Below, piece by piece: positions 17,727 to 26,942 of a stretch of DNA of 64,000 nt. The position numbers were made by a program, and so were the translations under genes. The notes beneath the pieces are model-generated. The model did no database searches and had not been told where the DNA came from. It saw only the letters and a list, made by a program, of their open reading frames with translations. Location of the stretch: NCBI RefSeq assembly GCF_023639785.1, contig NZ_CP098325.1, positions 3,782,001-3,846,000 on the forward strand, written 5' to 3'. Position 1 is the stretch's first letter. Each line of letters begins with the position of its first letter. The DNA comes from Leclercia adecarboxylata (lineage in GTDB: Bacteria > Pseudomonadota > Gammaproteobacteria > Enterobacterales > Enterobacteriaceae).

Positions 17727-18764
17727 ATGGCAACAATGCTGGATGTCTCACTGCGCGCGGGCGTGTCGAAAGCCACGGTGTCGCGCGTACTGAACGGCAC
17801 AGGTCAGGTAAAAGAGAGCACCCGTCAGCAGGTCTTTAACGCGATGGAAGAGCTGGGCTATCGTCCTAACTTCCTGGCGCGGTCGCTGGCGAACCGGACC
17901 AGCAACAGCATTGGTCTGGTGGTCTCGACCTTTGACGGTTTTTACTTTGGCCGCCTGCTGCAGCAGGCCTCCCGGCAGACCGAAACGCACGGGAAGCAGC
18001 TGATCGTTACCGACGGTCACGACACCCCGGAGCGGGAAGAGGAAGCGGTACAGATGCTGGCGGATCGCCAGTGCGATGCCATCGTGCTCTACACCCGCTA
18101 CATGAGCGAAAAAGCGATCATGTCGCTCATCAACAGCGTGAAGATGCCGCTTATCGTCATCAACCGTGACGTCAGCCAGGCGCGGGAGCGCTGCGTCTTC
18201 TTCGAGCAGCAGGAGGCGGCCTTCAACGCGGTGGAGTATCTGATAAGCCAGGGGCACCGGGAGATCGCCTGTATGACCGTGCCGATCCACACCCCTACCG
18301 GCAAGGCGCGACTGATGGGCTATCGTCAGGCGCTGGAAAAGCACGGCATTCCCTGGGATGAGAACCGGGTGAAGTATGGTGATTCGGGGATGACGCGCGG
18401 GTACGAGCTGTGCCAGGAGCTGCTGAACGAGAAGGTGCCGTTCAGCGCCCTGTTTGCCTGTAACGACGATATGGCGCTGGGCTCGTCGAAAGCGCTGCAC
18501 CAGGCCGGGCTGCGCATTCCCGAGGATATTTCGTTGTTCGGCTTCGATGACGCGCCCTGCGCGAAGTGGCTGGAACCGGCGCTCTCTACCGTCTACCTGC
18601 CCATCGACAACATGATCACTACCGCTATCGATCAGGCCATCCGGCTGGTGAAAAACGAGCCGATTGAAGCGATCCCGCCCTTTACCGGCACTCTGGTATT
18701 ACGCGATTCGGTGGCGACGGGACCCTGGTTCGATCAGAAGAGTTCGAGGGCGAGCAGTTCCTGA
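17727..18764 (+). CDS. LacI-family transcriptional regulator (AscG/GalR-like)
   Basis: A 345-residue regulator: N-terminal HTH MATMLDVSLRAGVSKATVSR, hinge, and sugar-binding domain with FACNDDMALG and ISLFGFDDAPCAKW. It resembles repressors of beta-glucoside PTS operons such as AscG. The start at 17727 gives the canonical HTH; upstream in-frame codons are not family-like. It is divergent from the EIIC-GH1 operon and is its likely local repressor, giving this operon two regulators from different families. Its last 31 bp overlap the 3' end of lysA on the opposite strand. Confidence 0.88.
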   Translation: MATMLDVSLRAGVSKATVSRVLNGTGQVKESTRQQVFNAMEELGYRPNFLARSLANRTSNSIGLVVSTFDGFYFGRLLQQASRQTETHGKQLIVTDGHDTPEREEEAVQMLADRQCDAIVLYTRYMSEKAIMSLINSVKMPLIVINRDVSQARERCVFFEQQEAAFNAVEYLISQGHREIACMTVPIHTPTGKARLMGYRQALEKHGIPWDENRVKYGDSGMTRGYELCQELLNEKVPFSALFACNDDMALGSSKALHQAGLRIPEDISLFGFDDAPCAKWLEPALSTVYLPIDNMITTAIDQAIRLVKNEPIEAIPPFTGTLVLRDSVATGPWFDQKSSRASSS

Positions 18765-19996
18765 ATGGTCTGACGGCGGCGGATCAGACGTGCCGCGCCG
18801 TTATCAAACAGCACTTCCGGCAGCAGCGGACGGCTGTTGTAGTTGGATGACATGGACGCACCGTACGCGCCGGTATCGTGCAGCACCAGGTAATCTCCCG
18901 GCACGACCGGCGGCAGCGCGCGGGTTTCCACTTTCCCGCCTTCCTGCTGGGTAAACACATCCCCGGATTCGCACAGCGGGCCGGCGACGACCGTTTCCAC
19001 TAATTCAGCCTGCGATAAATCCCGTCCGTCAGCGGCCAGCGCCGAAATGTGGTGATAGCTGCCGTACATCGCCGGGCGCATCAGATCGTTGAAGCCTGCG
19101 TCGATCAGCACGAAGTGACGGCTACCCATCGCCTTCACGCTACGCACCTGCGACACCAGCACGCCCGACTCGGCGACCAGGAAGCGGCCCGGTTCGATCT
19201 CCAGCTTCACCGCATGACCCAGGTGGGCAGCAATTTTGTCGCGGGCGCCATTCCACAGGCCGTAGTAGTGATCGGTATCGATCGCCTCTTCGCCTTCACG
19301 ATACGGAATGGACAGCCCACCACCGGCGGAGATCGCCTCCAGATCCTGACCAAACTCGACCACCTGGCGTACCATCGCGCCGCACACCTGCTCAAGATGA
19401 CCGTAGTCCACCCCGGAGCCAATGTGCATGTGAATGCCTACCAGCTTCAGGTTATAGCGCTGCAGCACTTCCAGCGCGGCAGGCAGATCGCTGTACCAGA
19501 TACCGTGTTTGCTGTTTTCGCCGCCGGTGTTGGTCTTCTGGCTGTGGCCGTGTCCAAAGCCCGGGTTGACGCGCAGCCAGACGCGGTGGCCCGGTGATAC
19601 CTGGCCCAGCTGTTCCAGCATGTCCACGGAACCGGCGTTGACCGGGATCTGCAGCTCATGCACCCGGGCCAGGGTGGCGCTGTCGATCAGGTCAGCGGTA
19701 AAGACAATCGCATCGCTGTCGGCCTTTGGATCGTAGCCTGCCGCCAGCGCACGCTCGATTTCACCCAGCGATACGGAGTCAACCTTCACGCCCTGCTCGC
19801 GCATCAGACGCAAAATATGGATGTTGGAGCAGGCTTTCTGGGCAAAACGCACCACGTCAAACTGATGCAGGGCCGCAATCTTGTCGCGAATAATCTGCGC
19901 GTCGTAAACCCAGACAGGGCAGCCAAATTCCGCAGGCAGGCGCAGCAGGTTGTCGGCATTCAGATCGGTATCGGTGTTGTTCAGCGGGCGTGGCAT
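18734..19996 (-). CDS. lysA: Diaminopimelate decarboxylase
   Basis: PLP-dependent enzyme converting meso-2,6-diaminopimelate to L-lysine and CO2, the last step of lysine synthesis. The 420 residues are near identical in layout to E. coli LysA. The PLP lysine is in VVRFAQKACSNIHIL (about residue 54), and the active-site cysteine is in GPLCESGDVF near residue 343. ATG at 19996 gives MPRPLNNTDTDLNADNLL. It is divergent from lysR, which activates it when lysine is low. Its 3' end overlaps the LacI-family gene by 31 bp, where E. coli has galR next. Confidence 0.97.
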   Translation of the reverse strand: MPRPLNNTDTDLNADNLLRLPAEFGCPVWVYDAQIIRDKIAALHQFDVVRFAQKACSNIHILRLMREQGVKVDSVSLGEIERALAAGYDPKADSDAIVFTADLIDSATLARVHELQIPVNAGSVDMLEQLGQVSPGHRVWLRVNPGFGHGHSQKTNTGGENSKHGIWYSDLPAALEVLQRYNLKLVGIHMHIGSGVDYGHLEQVCGAMVRQVVEFGQDLEAISAGGGLSIPYREGEEAIDTDHYYGLWNGARDKIAAHLGHAVKLEIEPGRFLVAESGVLVSQVRSVKAMGSRHFVLIDAGFNDLMRPAMYGSYHHISALAADGRDLSQAELVETVVAGPLCESGDVFTQQEGGKVETRALPPVVPGDYLVLHDTGAYGASMSSNYNSRPLLPEVLFDNGAARLIRRRQTIQELLALELF

Positions 19997-20116
19997 GGTG
20001 CTCTCCGGGAATGCAATTTTTACTGATTACGCCACAGCACGAAGAGAATAAAAAATATCGTTTTATCGCCAGTCTATGCAAAAATGATATGGATTACCTT
20101 ATCTCAGGTCGCCGCC

Positions 20117-21055
20117 ATGCCCGCTGTGAATTTACGCCATATTGAAATTTTCCACGCCGTGATGACGGCCGGGAATCTGACCGAAGCCGCGCGTCTGCTG
20201 CACACCTCCCAGCCGACGGTGAGCCGCGAGCTGGCGCGCTTCGAGAAGGTCATCGGCCTGACGCTCTTTGAACGCAGCCGCGGGCGTCTGCACCCGACGG
20301 TGCAGGGGCTGCGTCTGTTCGAGGAGGTGCAGCGCTCCTGGTACGGGCTGGACCGCATCGTCAGCGCCGCCGACAGCCTGCGCGAGTTTCGCCAGGGCGA
20401 GCTCTCTGTCGTCTGCCTGCCCGTCTTTTCCCAGTCCTTTTTGCCTGCCCTGTTGCAGCCGTTTCTCGCCCGTTACCCGGACGTGAATCTCACCATCGTG
20501 CCGCAGGAATCCCCTCTGCTGGAAGAGTGGCTTTCGGCCCAGCGCCACGATCTCGGCCTGACCGAAACCCTTGCCACCCCGGCGGGCACCGCCCGCCATG
20601 AGCTGCTGTCATTAGATGAGGTGTGCGTCCTGCCCGCCGGGCATCCGCTTGCGGAAAAAGCGGTGCTGACCCCGGCGGATTTTCAGGGCGAGAACTACAT
20701 CAGCCTGTCGCGCACCGACAGTTACCGGCAGCTGCTGGATCAGCTTTTTGCCGAACATCAGGTGAAACGGCGGATGGTGGTGGAGACGCACAGCGCGGCC
20801 TCTATCTGCGCCATGGTGCGCGCGGGGGTAGGCATTTCGGTGGTCAATCCGCTGACGGCGCTGGATTATGCCGACAGCGGGATTATTATTCGCCGCTTCA
20901 GTATTTCGGTGCCCTTTACGGTGAGCCTGATCCGCCCCCTGCACCGCCCGGCCTCGGCCCTGGTGGACGCCTTTAGCGCCCATCTGCAACAGGAGCTGAC
21001 GACCCTCACCGGCCCGCTGGAGCAGTTACTGGCCTCGCCCGTTACGAAAGCATAA
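20117..21055 (+). CDS. lysR: Transcriptional activator of lysA, LysR
   Basis: The founding LysR-family regulator; activates lysA in response to diaminopimelate and represses itself. The 312-residue protein has an N-terminal winged helix ([20 protein letters not shown], about 20-39) and a C-terminal effector domain. The start is ATG 20117 ([19 protein letters not shown]), matching the family; an in-frame ATG at 20084 would add an unsupported extension. The 120-bp lysA-lysR divergent region must hold the operator. Its stop lies inside the convergent ygeA 3' end (14-bp overlap). Confidence 0.95.
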   Translation: MPAVNLRHIEIFHAVMTAGNLTEAARLLHTSQPTVSRELARFEKVIGLTLFERSRGRLHPTVQGLRLFEEVQRSWYGLDRIVSAADSLREFRQGELSVVCLPVFSQSFLPALLQPFLARYPDVNLTIVPQESPLLEEWLSAQRHDLGLTETLATPAGTARHELLSLDEVCVLPAGHPLAEKAVLTPADFQGENYISLSRTDSYRQLLDQLFAEHQVKRRMVVETHSAASICAMVRAGVGISVVNPLTALDYADSGIIIRRFSISVPFTVSLIRPLHRPASALVDAFSAHLQQELTTLTGPLEQLLASPVTKA

Positions 21056-21734
21056 ATTCCACCGCATCGGCGGCGTGGATTGCGGCGGTATCAAATACCG
21101 GGATCGGGCTTTTATCCGCCGGAACCAGCAGGCCAATCTCGGTGCAGCCGAAGATCACCCCCTGCGCCCCCCGATCGGCCAGTTTCTGGATCACCTCAAG
21201 ATAGTAACGGCGTGACGCCTCGCTGAAGATGCCGAGACAGAGCTCGTCGAAGATAATCTGGTTGATGCGCGCCCGGTCCGCCTCGTCCGGGATCAGGCTC
21301 TCAATGCCGTACTGCGCCGTCAGCCGCCCGCGATAGAAATCCTGCTCCATGGTGTAGCGCGTGCCGAGCAGCGCCACGCGGTTCATGCCCGCCGCCGTAA
21401 TGGCCCGGCCCGTGGCATCGGCGATATGCAGGAACGGCAGCGAACAGCGGGTTTCAATTTGCGCCGCGACTTTGTGCATGGTGTTGGTACAGAGCAAAAT
21501 GGCCTGGGCCCCTGCCCCCTGCAGGCCCAGCGCCGCCGTCGCGAGGATCTCCCCGGCCTTCTCCCAGTCGCCGCTGGACTGGCAGGCTTCGATCTCGTGG
21601 AAATCGACGCTGTGCAGCAACAGGCTCGCCGAATGTAACCCCCCGAGGCGCTGTTTTACCCCTTCGTTGATCAGACGATAATAAGGAATAGTGGATTCCC
21701 AGCTCATTCCCCCCAACAGGCCAATCGTTTTCAT
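21042..21734 (-). CDS. ygeA: Broad-specificity amino-acid racemase YgeA (RacX family)
   Basis: A 230-residue member of the Asp/Glu racemase superfamily; E. coli YgeA racemises several amino acids including homoserine, cofactor-independently. The two catalytic cysteines are in [11 protein letters not shown] (about residue 83) and [10 protein letters not shown] (about residue 197). The N-terminus [19 protein letters not shown] is the family hallmark. It is convergent with lysR. In E. coli the next gene is araE; here the kdgF-tog pectin genes have been placed between the two. Confidence 0.93.
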   Translation of the reverse strand: MKTIGLLGGMSWESTIPYYRLINEGVKQRLGGLHSASLLLHSVDFHEIEACQSSGDWEKAGEILATAALGLQGAGAQAILLCTNTMHKVAAQIETRCSLPFLHIADATGRAITAAGMNRVALLGTRYTMEQDFYRGRLTAQYGIESLIPDEADRARINQIIFDELCLGIFSEASRRYYLEVIQKLADRGAQGVIFGCTEIGLLVPADKSPIPVFDTAAIHAADAVEFMLS

Positions 21735-21834
21735 GGTGCTCTCCTTTCCGGTTTCATCCAGTGAAGCAAACTTGTGATCGAGTTTCCAGTTCTCTGGTTC
21801 GACATTTCTTTTTAGCCCTCTCTGGGATAAATTA

Positions 21835-21853
21835 AATGAAACGATGTTTCACT
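21835..21853. promoter_or_regulatory. KdgR-type box upstream of kdgF
   Basis: AATGAAACGATGTTTCACT matches the KdgR consensus AATGAAACANNGTTTCATT at nearly every conserved position. It ends 18 bp before the kdgF start, so a bound repressor would block transcription or initiation. Confidence 0.8.
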
Positions 21854-21871
21854 ATATAACAGGACATGAGC

Positions 21872-22195
21872 ATGTTTATTTTCCACAAAGAGACGCAGCT
21901 TGAAGATCTGGGTAACGGCGTGACGCGACGTATTCTGGCGCACGACGGCAAAATGATGGCGGTAGAGGTCAATTTTGAACAGGGCGCCGTTGGCCCCATG
22001 CATAACCATCCGCATGAGCAGCTGACCTATGTTTTGTCCGGTGAGTTCGAATTTACCATCGGTGAAGAGAAACATGTCGTCACCGCCGGGGATACGCTTT
22101 ATAAGCAGCCGCATATTATGCACGGCTGTGTTTGCCTGAAACCGGGCACCCTGCTGGATACCTTTACGCCGGTGCGGGAAGACTTCCTCAAATAA
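21872..22195 (+). CDS. kdgF: KdgF, cupin enzyme for unsaturated uronate linearisation
   Basis: A 107-residue single-domain cupin. In pectinolytic enterobacteria KdgF promotes conversion of 4,5-unsaturated galacturonate (from oligogalacturonide lyases) to 5-keto-4-deoxyuronate, the KduI substrate. Metal-binding residues are in MHNHPHEQLTYVLSGEFEF (about residues 44-62), with a later His in QPHIMHGC. Two ATGs lie 6 bp apart. The second (21872) is chosen because AGGA sits 7 bp before it and MFIFHKE aligns with known KdgF starts. A KdgR-type box precedes it and a terminator follows. Confidence 0.9.
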   Translation: MFIFHKETQLEDLGNGVTRRILAHDGKMMAVEVNFEQGAVGPMHNHPHEQLTYVLSGEFEFTIGEEKHVVTAGDTLYKQPHIMHGCVCLKPGTLLDTFTPVREDFLK

Positions 22196-22198
22196 ATG

Positions 22199-22229
22199 AA
22201 AAAGGCGATGCTCCGGCATCGCCTTTTTT
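22199..22229 (+). terminator. Rho-independent terminator after kdgF
   Basis: An AAAAGGCGATG-CTC-CGGCATCGCC-type stem followed by TTTTTT lies directly after the kdgF stop. It isolates kdgF from the tog operon. Confidence 0.85.
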
Positions 22230-22450
22230 CTGCTTAAGCGCAATTGCGCTTTATCTCCGCCGCTAATCATTCAACAAGTTAATTATATCCTCGCTACCTT
22301 AATTCCAATGTTACAGTTTTGCTACAAATATTAGTAGTTTGTTTCTACTGCCAAAAATTTCCAGAATACGTCAGCAAAGTCTTCTGTTTAGCCGGTCCTT
22401 ACTCGCCTGCCATTGCGCGCATACCGATAAAAATGCCACCCATCTCACCT

Positions 22451-22567
22451 TATTGAAACGCTGTTTCGACCTTGATCACATTTCCACTATTTATCGAATG
22501 ACGTGGATTTTAATCGCAATAAAATAAATTAAAACGACGTTTTACAATTTGAAAACGATGGTTCATT
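22451..22567 (+). promoter_or_regulatory. tog operon control region with up to three KdgR-type boxes
   Basis: Between kdgF and togM (451 bp without a gene) lie TATTGAAACGCTGTTTCGA at 22451-22469, ATTAAAACGACGTTTTACA at about 22528-22546 and TTGAAAACGATGGTTCATT at 22549-22567. All fit the KdgR palindrome with a few mismatches. A CRP-like half site (TTCGA-N6-TCACA, 22465-22480) overlaps the first. The last two lie about 80-120 bp before togM, near where the promoter should be. Roles are inferred from motif match. Confidence 0.65.
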
Positions 22568-22646
22568 AGTTTTAAAAAATTGAAACACCGGGTCGCTCCA
22601 GGCGTAAAGATTCCGTTTTAAACCCTTAATTACCAGGTAGGTATGT

Positions 22647-23537
22647 ATGAATGAAAACAAGATGTTGGGGCTGGCGTGGATATCACCCTACATAATTGGG
22701 TTGATACTTTTCACCGCCTTCCCCTTTGTCTCATCGTTCTTCCTCAGTTTTACTGAGTACGATTTGATGAGCCCGCCGGTATTTAACGGCATCGAAAACT
22801 ATCGCTACATGTTTACGGAAGATACCCTCTTCTGGAAATCCATGGGCGTGACCTTTGCCTACGTATTTTTAACTATCCCCTTAAAGCTGGCCTTTGCGCT
22901 GGGTATTGCGTTTGTTCTGAACTTTAAATTGCGCGGCATCGGCTTCTTCCGTACCGCTTATTATATTCCGTCCATCCTCGGCAGCTCCGTTGCTATTGCC
23001 GTTCTGTGGCGTGCGCTGTTCGCCATTGATGGCCTGCTTAACAGCTTTATTGGCGTGTTTGGTTTTGACGCCGTGAACTGGCTTGGGGAACCCTCTCTGG
23101 CGCTGATGTCCGTAACCCTGTTGCGCGTATGGCAGTTCGGCTCTGCGATGGTTATTTTCCTTGCGGCCCTGCAGAACGTGCCGCAGTCGCAGTACGAAGC
23201 CGCCATGATTGACGGTGCTTCTAAATGGCAGATGTTCATGAAAGTAACCGTGCCGCTGATCACGCCGGTTATCTTCTTCAACTTCATCATGCAGACCACT
23301 CAGGCGTTCCAGGAGTTTACCGGTCCGTATGTAATTACCGGCGGTGGACCAACCTACTCCACCTACCTGTTCTCACTGTACATCTACGACACCGCATTCA
23401 AGTACTTTGACATGGGTTACGGCGCGGCGCTGGCCTGGATCCTGTTCCTGGTGGTCGCTGTCTTTGCCGCTATCGCCTTTAAGTCTTCGAAATACTGGGT
23501 CTTCTACTCCGCCGATAAGGGAGGCAAAAATGGCTGA
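22647..23537 (+). CDS. togM: Oligogalacturonide ABC transporter permease TogM
   Basis: One of two inner-membrane permeases of TogMNAB, the importer of short oligogalacturonides in pectinolytic bacteria. It has 296 residues, about six transmembrane helices and the ATPase-coupling EAA loop EAAMIDGASKWQMFMKVTVP (about residues 190-210). The start ATG 22647 follows an AGGTAGGT ribosome-binding site. It is first in togMNAB and overlaps togN by 8 bp. KdgR-type boxes upstream suggest induction by pectin breakdown products. Confidence 0.92.
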   Translation: MNENKMLGLAWISPYIIGLILFTAFPFVSSFFLSFTEYDLMSPPVFNGIENYRYMFTEDTLFWKSMGVTFAYVFLTIPLKLAFALGIAFVLNFKLRGIGFFRTAYYIPSILGSSVAIAVLWRALFAIDGLLNSFIGVFGFDAVNWLGEPSLALMSVTLLRVWQFGSAMVIFLAALQNVPQSQYEAAMIDGASKWQMFMKVTVPLITPVIFFNFIMQTTQAFQEFTGPYVITGGGPTYSTYLFSLYIYDTAFKYFDMGYGAALAWILFLVVAVFAAIAFKSSKYWVFYSADKGGKNG

Positions 23538-24432
23538 TATTCAACAACTCTCCACGGCGAGAAGCATCGCAGAGCGTGAAGTGGCGCGTACCCAGCGTCG
23601 TGAAAAAATTAGCGCCAGCATTCGCTATGTGATCCTGCTGTTTGTTGGCCTGCTGATGCTCTACCCGCTGGTGTGGATGTTCTCGGCGTCGTTCAAACCG
23701 AACCACGAGATCTTCACCACCCTGAGCCTGTGGCCGGCACACGCCACCTGGGACGGCTTTGTCAACGGCTGGAAAACCGGGACCGAGTACAACTTCGGCC
23801 ATTACATGCTGAACACCTTTAAGTATGTGATCCCGAAAGTGATCCTGACCATTATCTCCTCCACCATCGTGGCGTACGGCTTTGCCCGCTTCGAGATCCC
23901 GTGGAAGAAGTTCTGGTTCGCGACGCTGATTACCACCATGTTGCTGCCAAGCACCGTACTGCTGATCCCGCAGTACCTGATGTTCCGTGAAATGGGCATG
24001 CTGAACAGCTATATGCCGCTGTACCTGCCGCTGGCCTTCGCCACGCAAGGGTTCTTCGTCTTCATGCTGATCCAGTTCCTGCGCGGCGTACCGCGTGACA
24101 TGGAAGAGGCGGCGCAGATTGACGGCTGTAACTCCATTCAGGTGCTGTGGTACGTGGTGGTGCCCATCCTGAAGCCAGCCATCATCTCCGTGGCGCTGTT
24201 CCAGTTCATGTGGTCAATGAACGACTTTATCGGGCCGCTGATTTATGTCTACAGCGTGGATAAATACCCGATTGCACTGGCTCTGAAAATGTCCATCGAC
24301 GTTACCGAAGGTGCGCCGTGGAACGAAATTCTGGCAATGGCGAGCATCTCCATTCTGCCATCCATCATTGTCTTCTTCCTGGCACAGCGCTACTTCGTAC
24401 AGGGCGTAACCAGCAGCGGAATTAAAGGTTAA
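23530..24432 (+). CDS. togN: Oligogalacturonide ABC transporter permease TogN
   Basis: Second membrane subunit of TogMNAB, 300 residues. It has a cytoplasmic N-terminal stretch of about 35 residues, then six transmembrane helices. The EAA loop is EEAAQIDGCNSIQVLWYVVVP near residues 195-215. The start ATG 23530 overlaps the togM 3' end; a longer frame-open extension to 23344 lies wholly inside togM and is rejected. togA follows 12 bp later. Confidence 0.92.
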   Translation: MADIQQLSTARSIAEREVARTQRREKISASIRYVILLFVGLLMLYPLVWMFSASFKPNHEIFTTLSLWPAHATWDGFVNGWKTGTEYNFGHYMLNTFKYVIPKVILTIISSTIVAYGFARFEIPWKKFWFATLITTMLLPSTVLLIPQYLMFREMGMLNSYMPLYLPLAFATQGFFVFMLIQFLRGVPRDMEEAAQIDGCNSIQVLWYVVVPILKPAIISVALFQFMWSMNDFIGPLIYVYSVDKYPIALALKMSIDVTEGAPWNEILAMASISILPSIIVFFLAQRYFVQGVTSSGIKG

Positions 24433-24444
24433 GAGGGAAATATC

Positions 24445-25572
24445 ATGGCTGAAGTTATTTTCAACAAACTGGAAAAGGTTTACTCCAACGGCTTCAAAGC
24501 GGTACATGCTATCGACCTGAAAATCGCTGAAGGTGAATTTATGGTCATCGTCGGCCCGTCCGGCTGCGCCAAGTCCACCACCCTGCGTATGCTGGCCGGT
24601 CTGGAGACCATCAGCGGCGGCGAAGTGCGCATCGGCGAAAAGATCGTGAACAACCTCGCGCCAAAAGAGCGCGGGATTGCGATGGTGTTCCAGAACTATG
24701 CGCTCTATCCGCACATGACCGTGCGGGAAAACCTGGCCTTCGGCCTGAAGCTGAGCAAGCTGCCAAAAGCGCAGATTGAGAGCCAGGTGAACGAAGCGGC
24801 AAAAATCCTTGAGCTGGAAGAGCTGCTGGACCGTCTGCCGCGCCAGCTCTCCGGTGGCCAGGCCCAGCGTGTGGCCGTAGGCCGTGCGATCGTGAAAAAG
24901 CCAGACGTGTTCCTCTTTGACGAACCGCTGTCCAACCTCGACGCCAAACTGCGTGCGTCGATGCGTATCCGTATCTCTGACCTGCACAAGCAGCTCAAAG
25001 CCTCGGGCAAGCCGGCGACCACCGTCTACGTCACGCACGATCAGACCGAAGCGATGACCATGGGCGACCGCATCTGCGTGATGAAGCTCGGCCACATCAT
25101 GCAGGTCGATACCCCGGACAACCTCTACCACAAACCGAAAAACATGTTCGTGGCGGGCTTTATCGGCTCACCGGAGATGAACATTCGCGCCAGCAAACTG
25201 GTGCTGGAGGAGGGTCAACTGGCACTGACTATCGGCAACCAGACCCTGCCGTTAAGCGCTGAGCTGAAAGAGAAAGTCGCCAGCTACGCCAACCAGGACA
25301 TTTTCTACGGCATTCGCCCTGACTTTGTCTCTGTCTCCGACGCGCCCTTTGCCGAAGGTTGCTGCACCGGCGAGATGGTCCGCGCTGAAAACATGGGGCA
25401 TGAATTCTTCGTGTACCTGAAAGTTGGCGAATATGAACTGACAGCCCGAATCCCTTCCGATGAAGCTAAACCCCTGATCAACAAGGGTCTTCACCGTAAG
25501 GTTTACTTTAAGTTCGATATGAATAAGTGTCATATTTTTGACGCAAAAACTGAACAGAACATCTCTCTTTAA
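24445..25572 (+). CDS. togA: Oligogalacturonide ABC transporter ATPase TogA
   Basis: MalK/UgpC-type ATPase of TogMNAB, 375 residues. The nucleotide-binding domain has Walker [11 protein letters not shown] (about 37-46), Q-loop [10 protein letters not shown], signature LSGGQAQR, Walker [13 protein letters not shown] and the switch His in VTHDQTEA. The Walker A reads C-A-K where most relatives have C-G-K. The C-terminal third (from about 240) is a regulatory TOBE/OB domain. It is third in togMNAB, 13 bp before togB. Confidence 0.93.
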   Translation: MAEVIFNKLEKVYSNGFKAVHAIDLKIAEGEFMVIVGPSGCAKSTTLRMLAGLETISGGEVRIGEKIVNNLAPKERGIAMVFQNYALYPHMTVRENLAFGLKLSKLPKAQIESQVNEAAKILELEELLDRLPRQLSGGQAQRVAVGRAIVKKPDVFLFDEPLSNLDAKLRASMRIRISDLHKQLKASGKPATTVYVTHDQTEAMTMGDRICVMKLGHIMQVDTPDNLYHKPKNMFVAGFIGSPEMNIRASKLVLEEGQLALTIGNQTLPLSAELKEKVASYANQDIFYGIRPDFVSVSDAPFAEGCCTGEMVRAENMGHEFFVYLKVGEYELTARIPSDEAKPLINKGLHRKVYFKFDMNKCHIFDAKTEQNISL

Positions 25573-25585
25573 TGGAGTTATAAAA

Positions 25586-26875
25586 ATGAAAAAAGTGCTT
25601 TTAAGCGCCGTTATCTCCGCTACCTTTGGAATGAGTGCCCTACCCACTTTTGCTGCGGACAGCACCGATTTACGTATGTCCTGGTGGGGCGGCAACGGCC
25701 GTCACCAGGTCACCCTGAAAGCGCTGGAAGAGTTCCACAAACAGAACCCGGATATTAACGTTAAAGCGGAATACACCGGCTGGGATGGTCACCTGTCGCG
25801 TCTGACCACGCAGATTGCGGGCGGCACCGAGCCGGACGTGATGCAGACCAACTGGAACTGGCTGCCGATCTTCTCCAAAAATGGCGACGGCTTCTACGAC
25901 CTGAACAAAATGAAGGATGTGATCGACCTGTCTCAGTTCGATCCAAAAGAGCTGCAGTCCACCACGGTAAACGGCAAGCTGAACGGTATTCCAATCTCCG
26001 TTACCGCGCGCGTCTTCTACTTCAACGATGAAACCTGGAAAAAAGCGGGCGTTGAATACCCGAAAACCTGGGATGATTTGATGGCGGCGGGTAAAACCTT
26101 CGAGAGCAAACTGGGCAAACAGTACTACCCGGTGATTCTGGAGCACCAGGATACCCTGGCGCTGCTGAATTCCTACATGATCCAGAAGTACAACATCCCG
26201 GCGGTTGACGAGAAGACGAAGAAATTCTCCTACACGAAAGAGCAGTGGGTTGAGTTCTTCCAGACCTACAAAAAGCTGATCGACAGCCACGTTATGCCGG
26301 ACACCAAGTACTACGCGTCGTTCGGTAAGAGCAACATGTATGAGATGAAGCCGTGGATCGAGGGTGAATGGGGCGGCACCTATATGTGGAACTCCACCAT
26401 CAAAAAATATTCCGACAACCTGAAGCCGCCAGCGAAACTGGAGCTGGGCAGCTACCCAATGCTGCCGGGTGCAACGGATGCCGGTCTGTTCTTTAAACCA
26501 GCCCAGATGCTCTCTATCGGTAAATCGACCAAAAATCCGGAAGCTGCAGCGAAAGTCATCAACTTCCTGCTGAACAGCAAAGAAGGCGTTGAGACTCTGG
26601 GTCTGGAGCGTGGCGTTCCACTGAGCAAAGTGGCAGTGAAATACCTGACCGAAGACGGCACCATCAAAGAGGACGATCCGGCGGTTGCGGGCCTGCGTCT
26701 GGCGCAGTCTCTGCCAGCCAAACTCTCCGTATCGCCATACTTTGACGACCCGCAGATCGTGGCCCAGTTCGGTACTTCTCTGCAGTACATCGACTATGGC
26801 CAGAAAACCGTTGAAGAGACTGCGGCTGACTTCCAGCGTCAGGCTGAACGTATCCTGAAACGCGCAATGCGCTAA
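25586..26875 (+). CDS. togB: Oligogalacturonide-binding periplasmic protein TogB
   Basis: Substrate-binding protein (family 1 type) of TogMNAB, 429 residues. The signal peptide MKKVLLSAVISATFGMSALPTFA is followed by AADSTDLRMSWWGGNGRHQ; it should be exported to the periplasm. The ATG at 25586 is chosen over an upstream in-frame codon because it begins the signal peptide. Aromatic and basic residues are plentiful, as expected for acidic sugar binding. It is followed by a strong terminator, then the Ogl paralogue. In Dickeya the homologous system also mediates chemotaxis toward pectin oligomers. Confidence 0.92.
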   Translation: MKKVLLSAVISATFGMSALPTFAADSTDLRMSWWGGNGRHQVTLKALEEFHKQNPDINVKAEYTGWDGHLSRLTTQIAGGTEPDVMQTNWNWLPIFSKNGDGFYDLNKMKDVIDLSQFDPKELQSTTVNGKLNGIPISVTARVFYFNDETWKKAGVEYPKTWDDLMAAGKTFESKLGKQYYPVILEHQDTLALLNSYMIQKYNIPAVDEKTKKFSYTKEQWVEFFQTYKKLIDSHVMPDTKYYASFGKSNMYEMKPWIEGEWGGTYMWNSTIKKYSDNLKPPAKLELGSYPMLPGATDAGLFFKPAQMLSIGKSTKNPEAAAKVINFLLNSKEGVETLGLERGVPLSKVAVKYLTEDGTIKEDDPAVAGLRLAQSLPAKLSVSPYFDDPQIVAQFGTSLQYIDYGQKTVEETAADFQRQAERILKRAMR

Positions 26876-26890
26876 TTCCCTTACGTTATC

Positions 26891-26925
26891 AATACCCTAC
26901 CGCGCCTGCGGTGGGGTATTTTTTT
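26891..26925 (+). terminator. Terminator between togB and the Ogl paralogue
   Basis: The hairpin AATACCCTACCGC/GCGGTGGGGTATT is followed by TTTTTTT. It lies 15 bp after togB and about 18 bp before the next gene, which therefore depends on read-through unless it has its own promoter. Confidence 0.8.
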
Positions 26926-26942
26926 ATCCGAAGGAACATACT

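Noticed and set aside
19997..20116. Lysine riboswitch at lysA
   Set aside because: The gap is only 120 bp with the divergent lysR gene; there is no room for the lysine aptamer, and LysR control is established for this locus.
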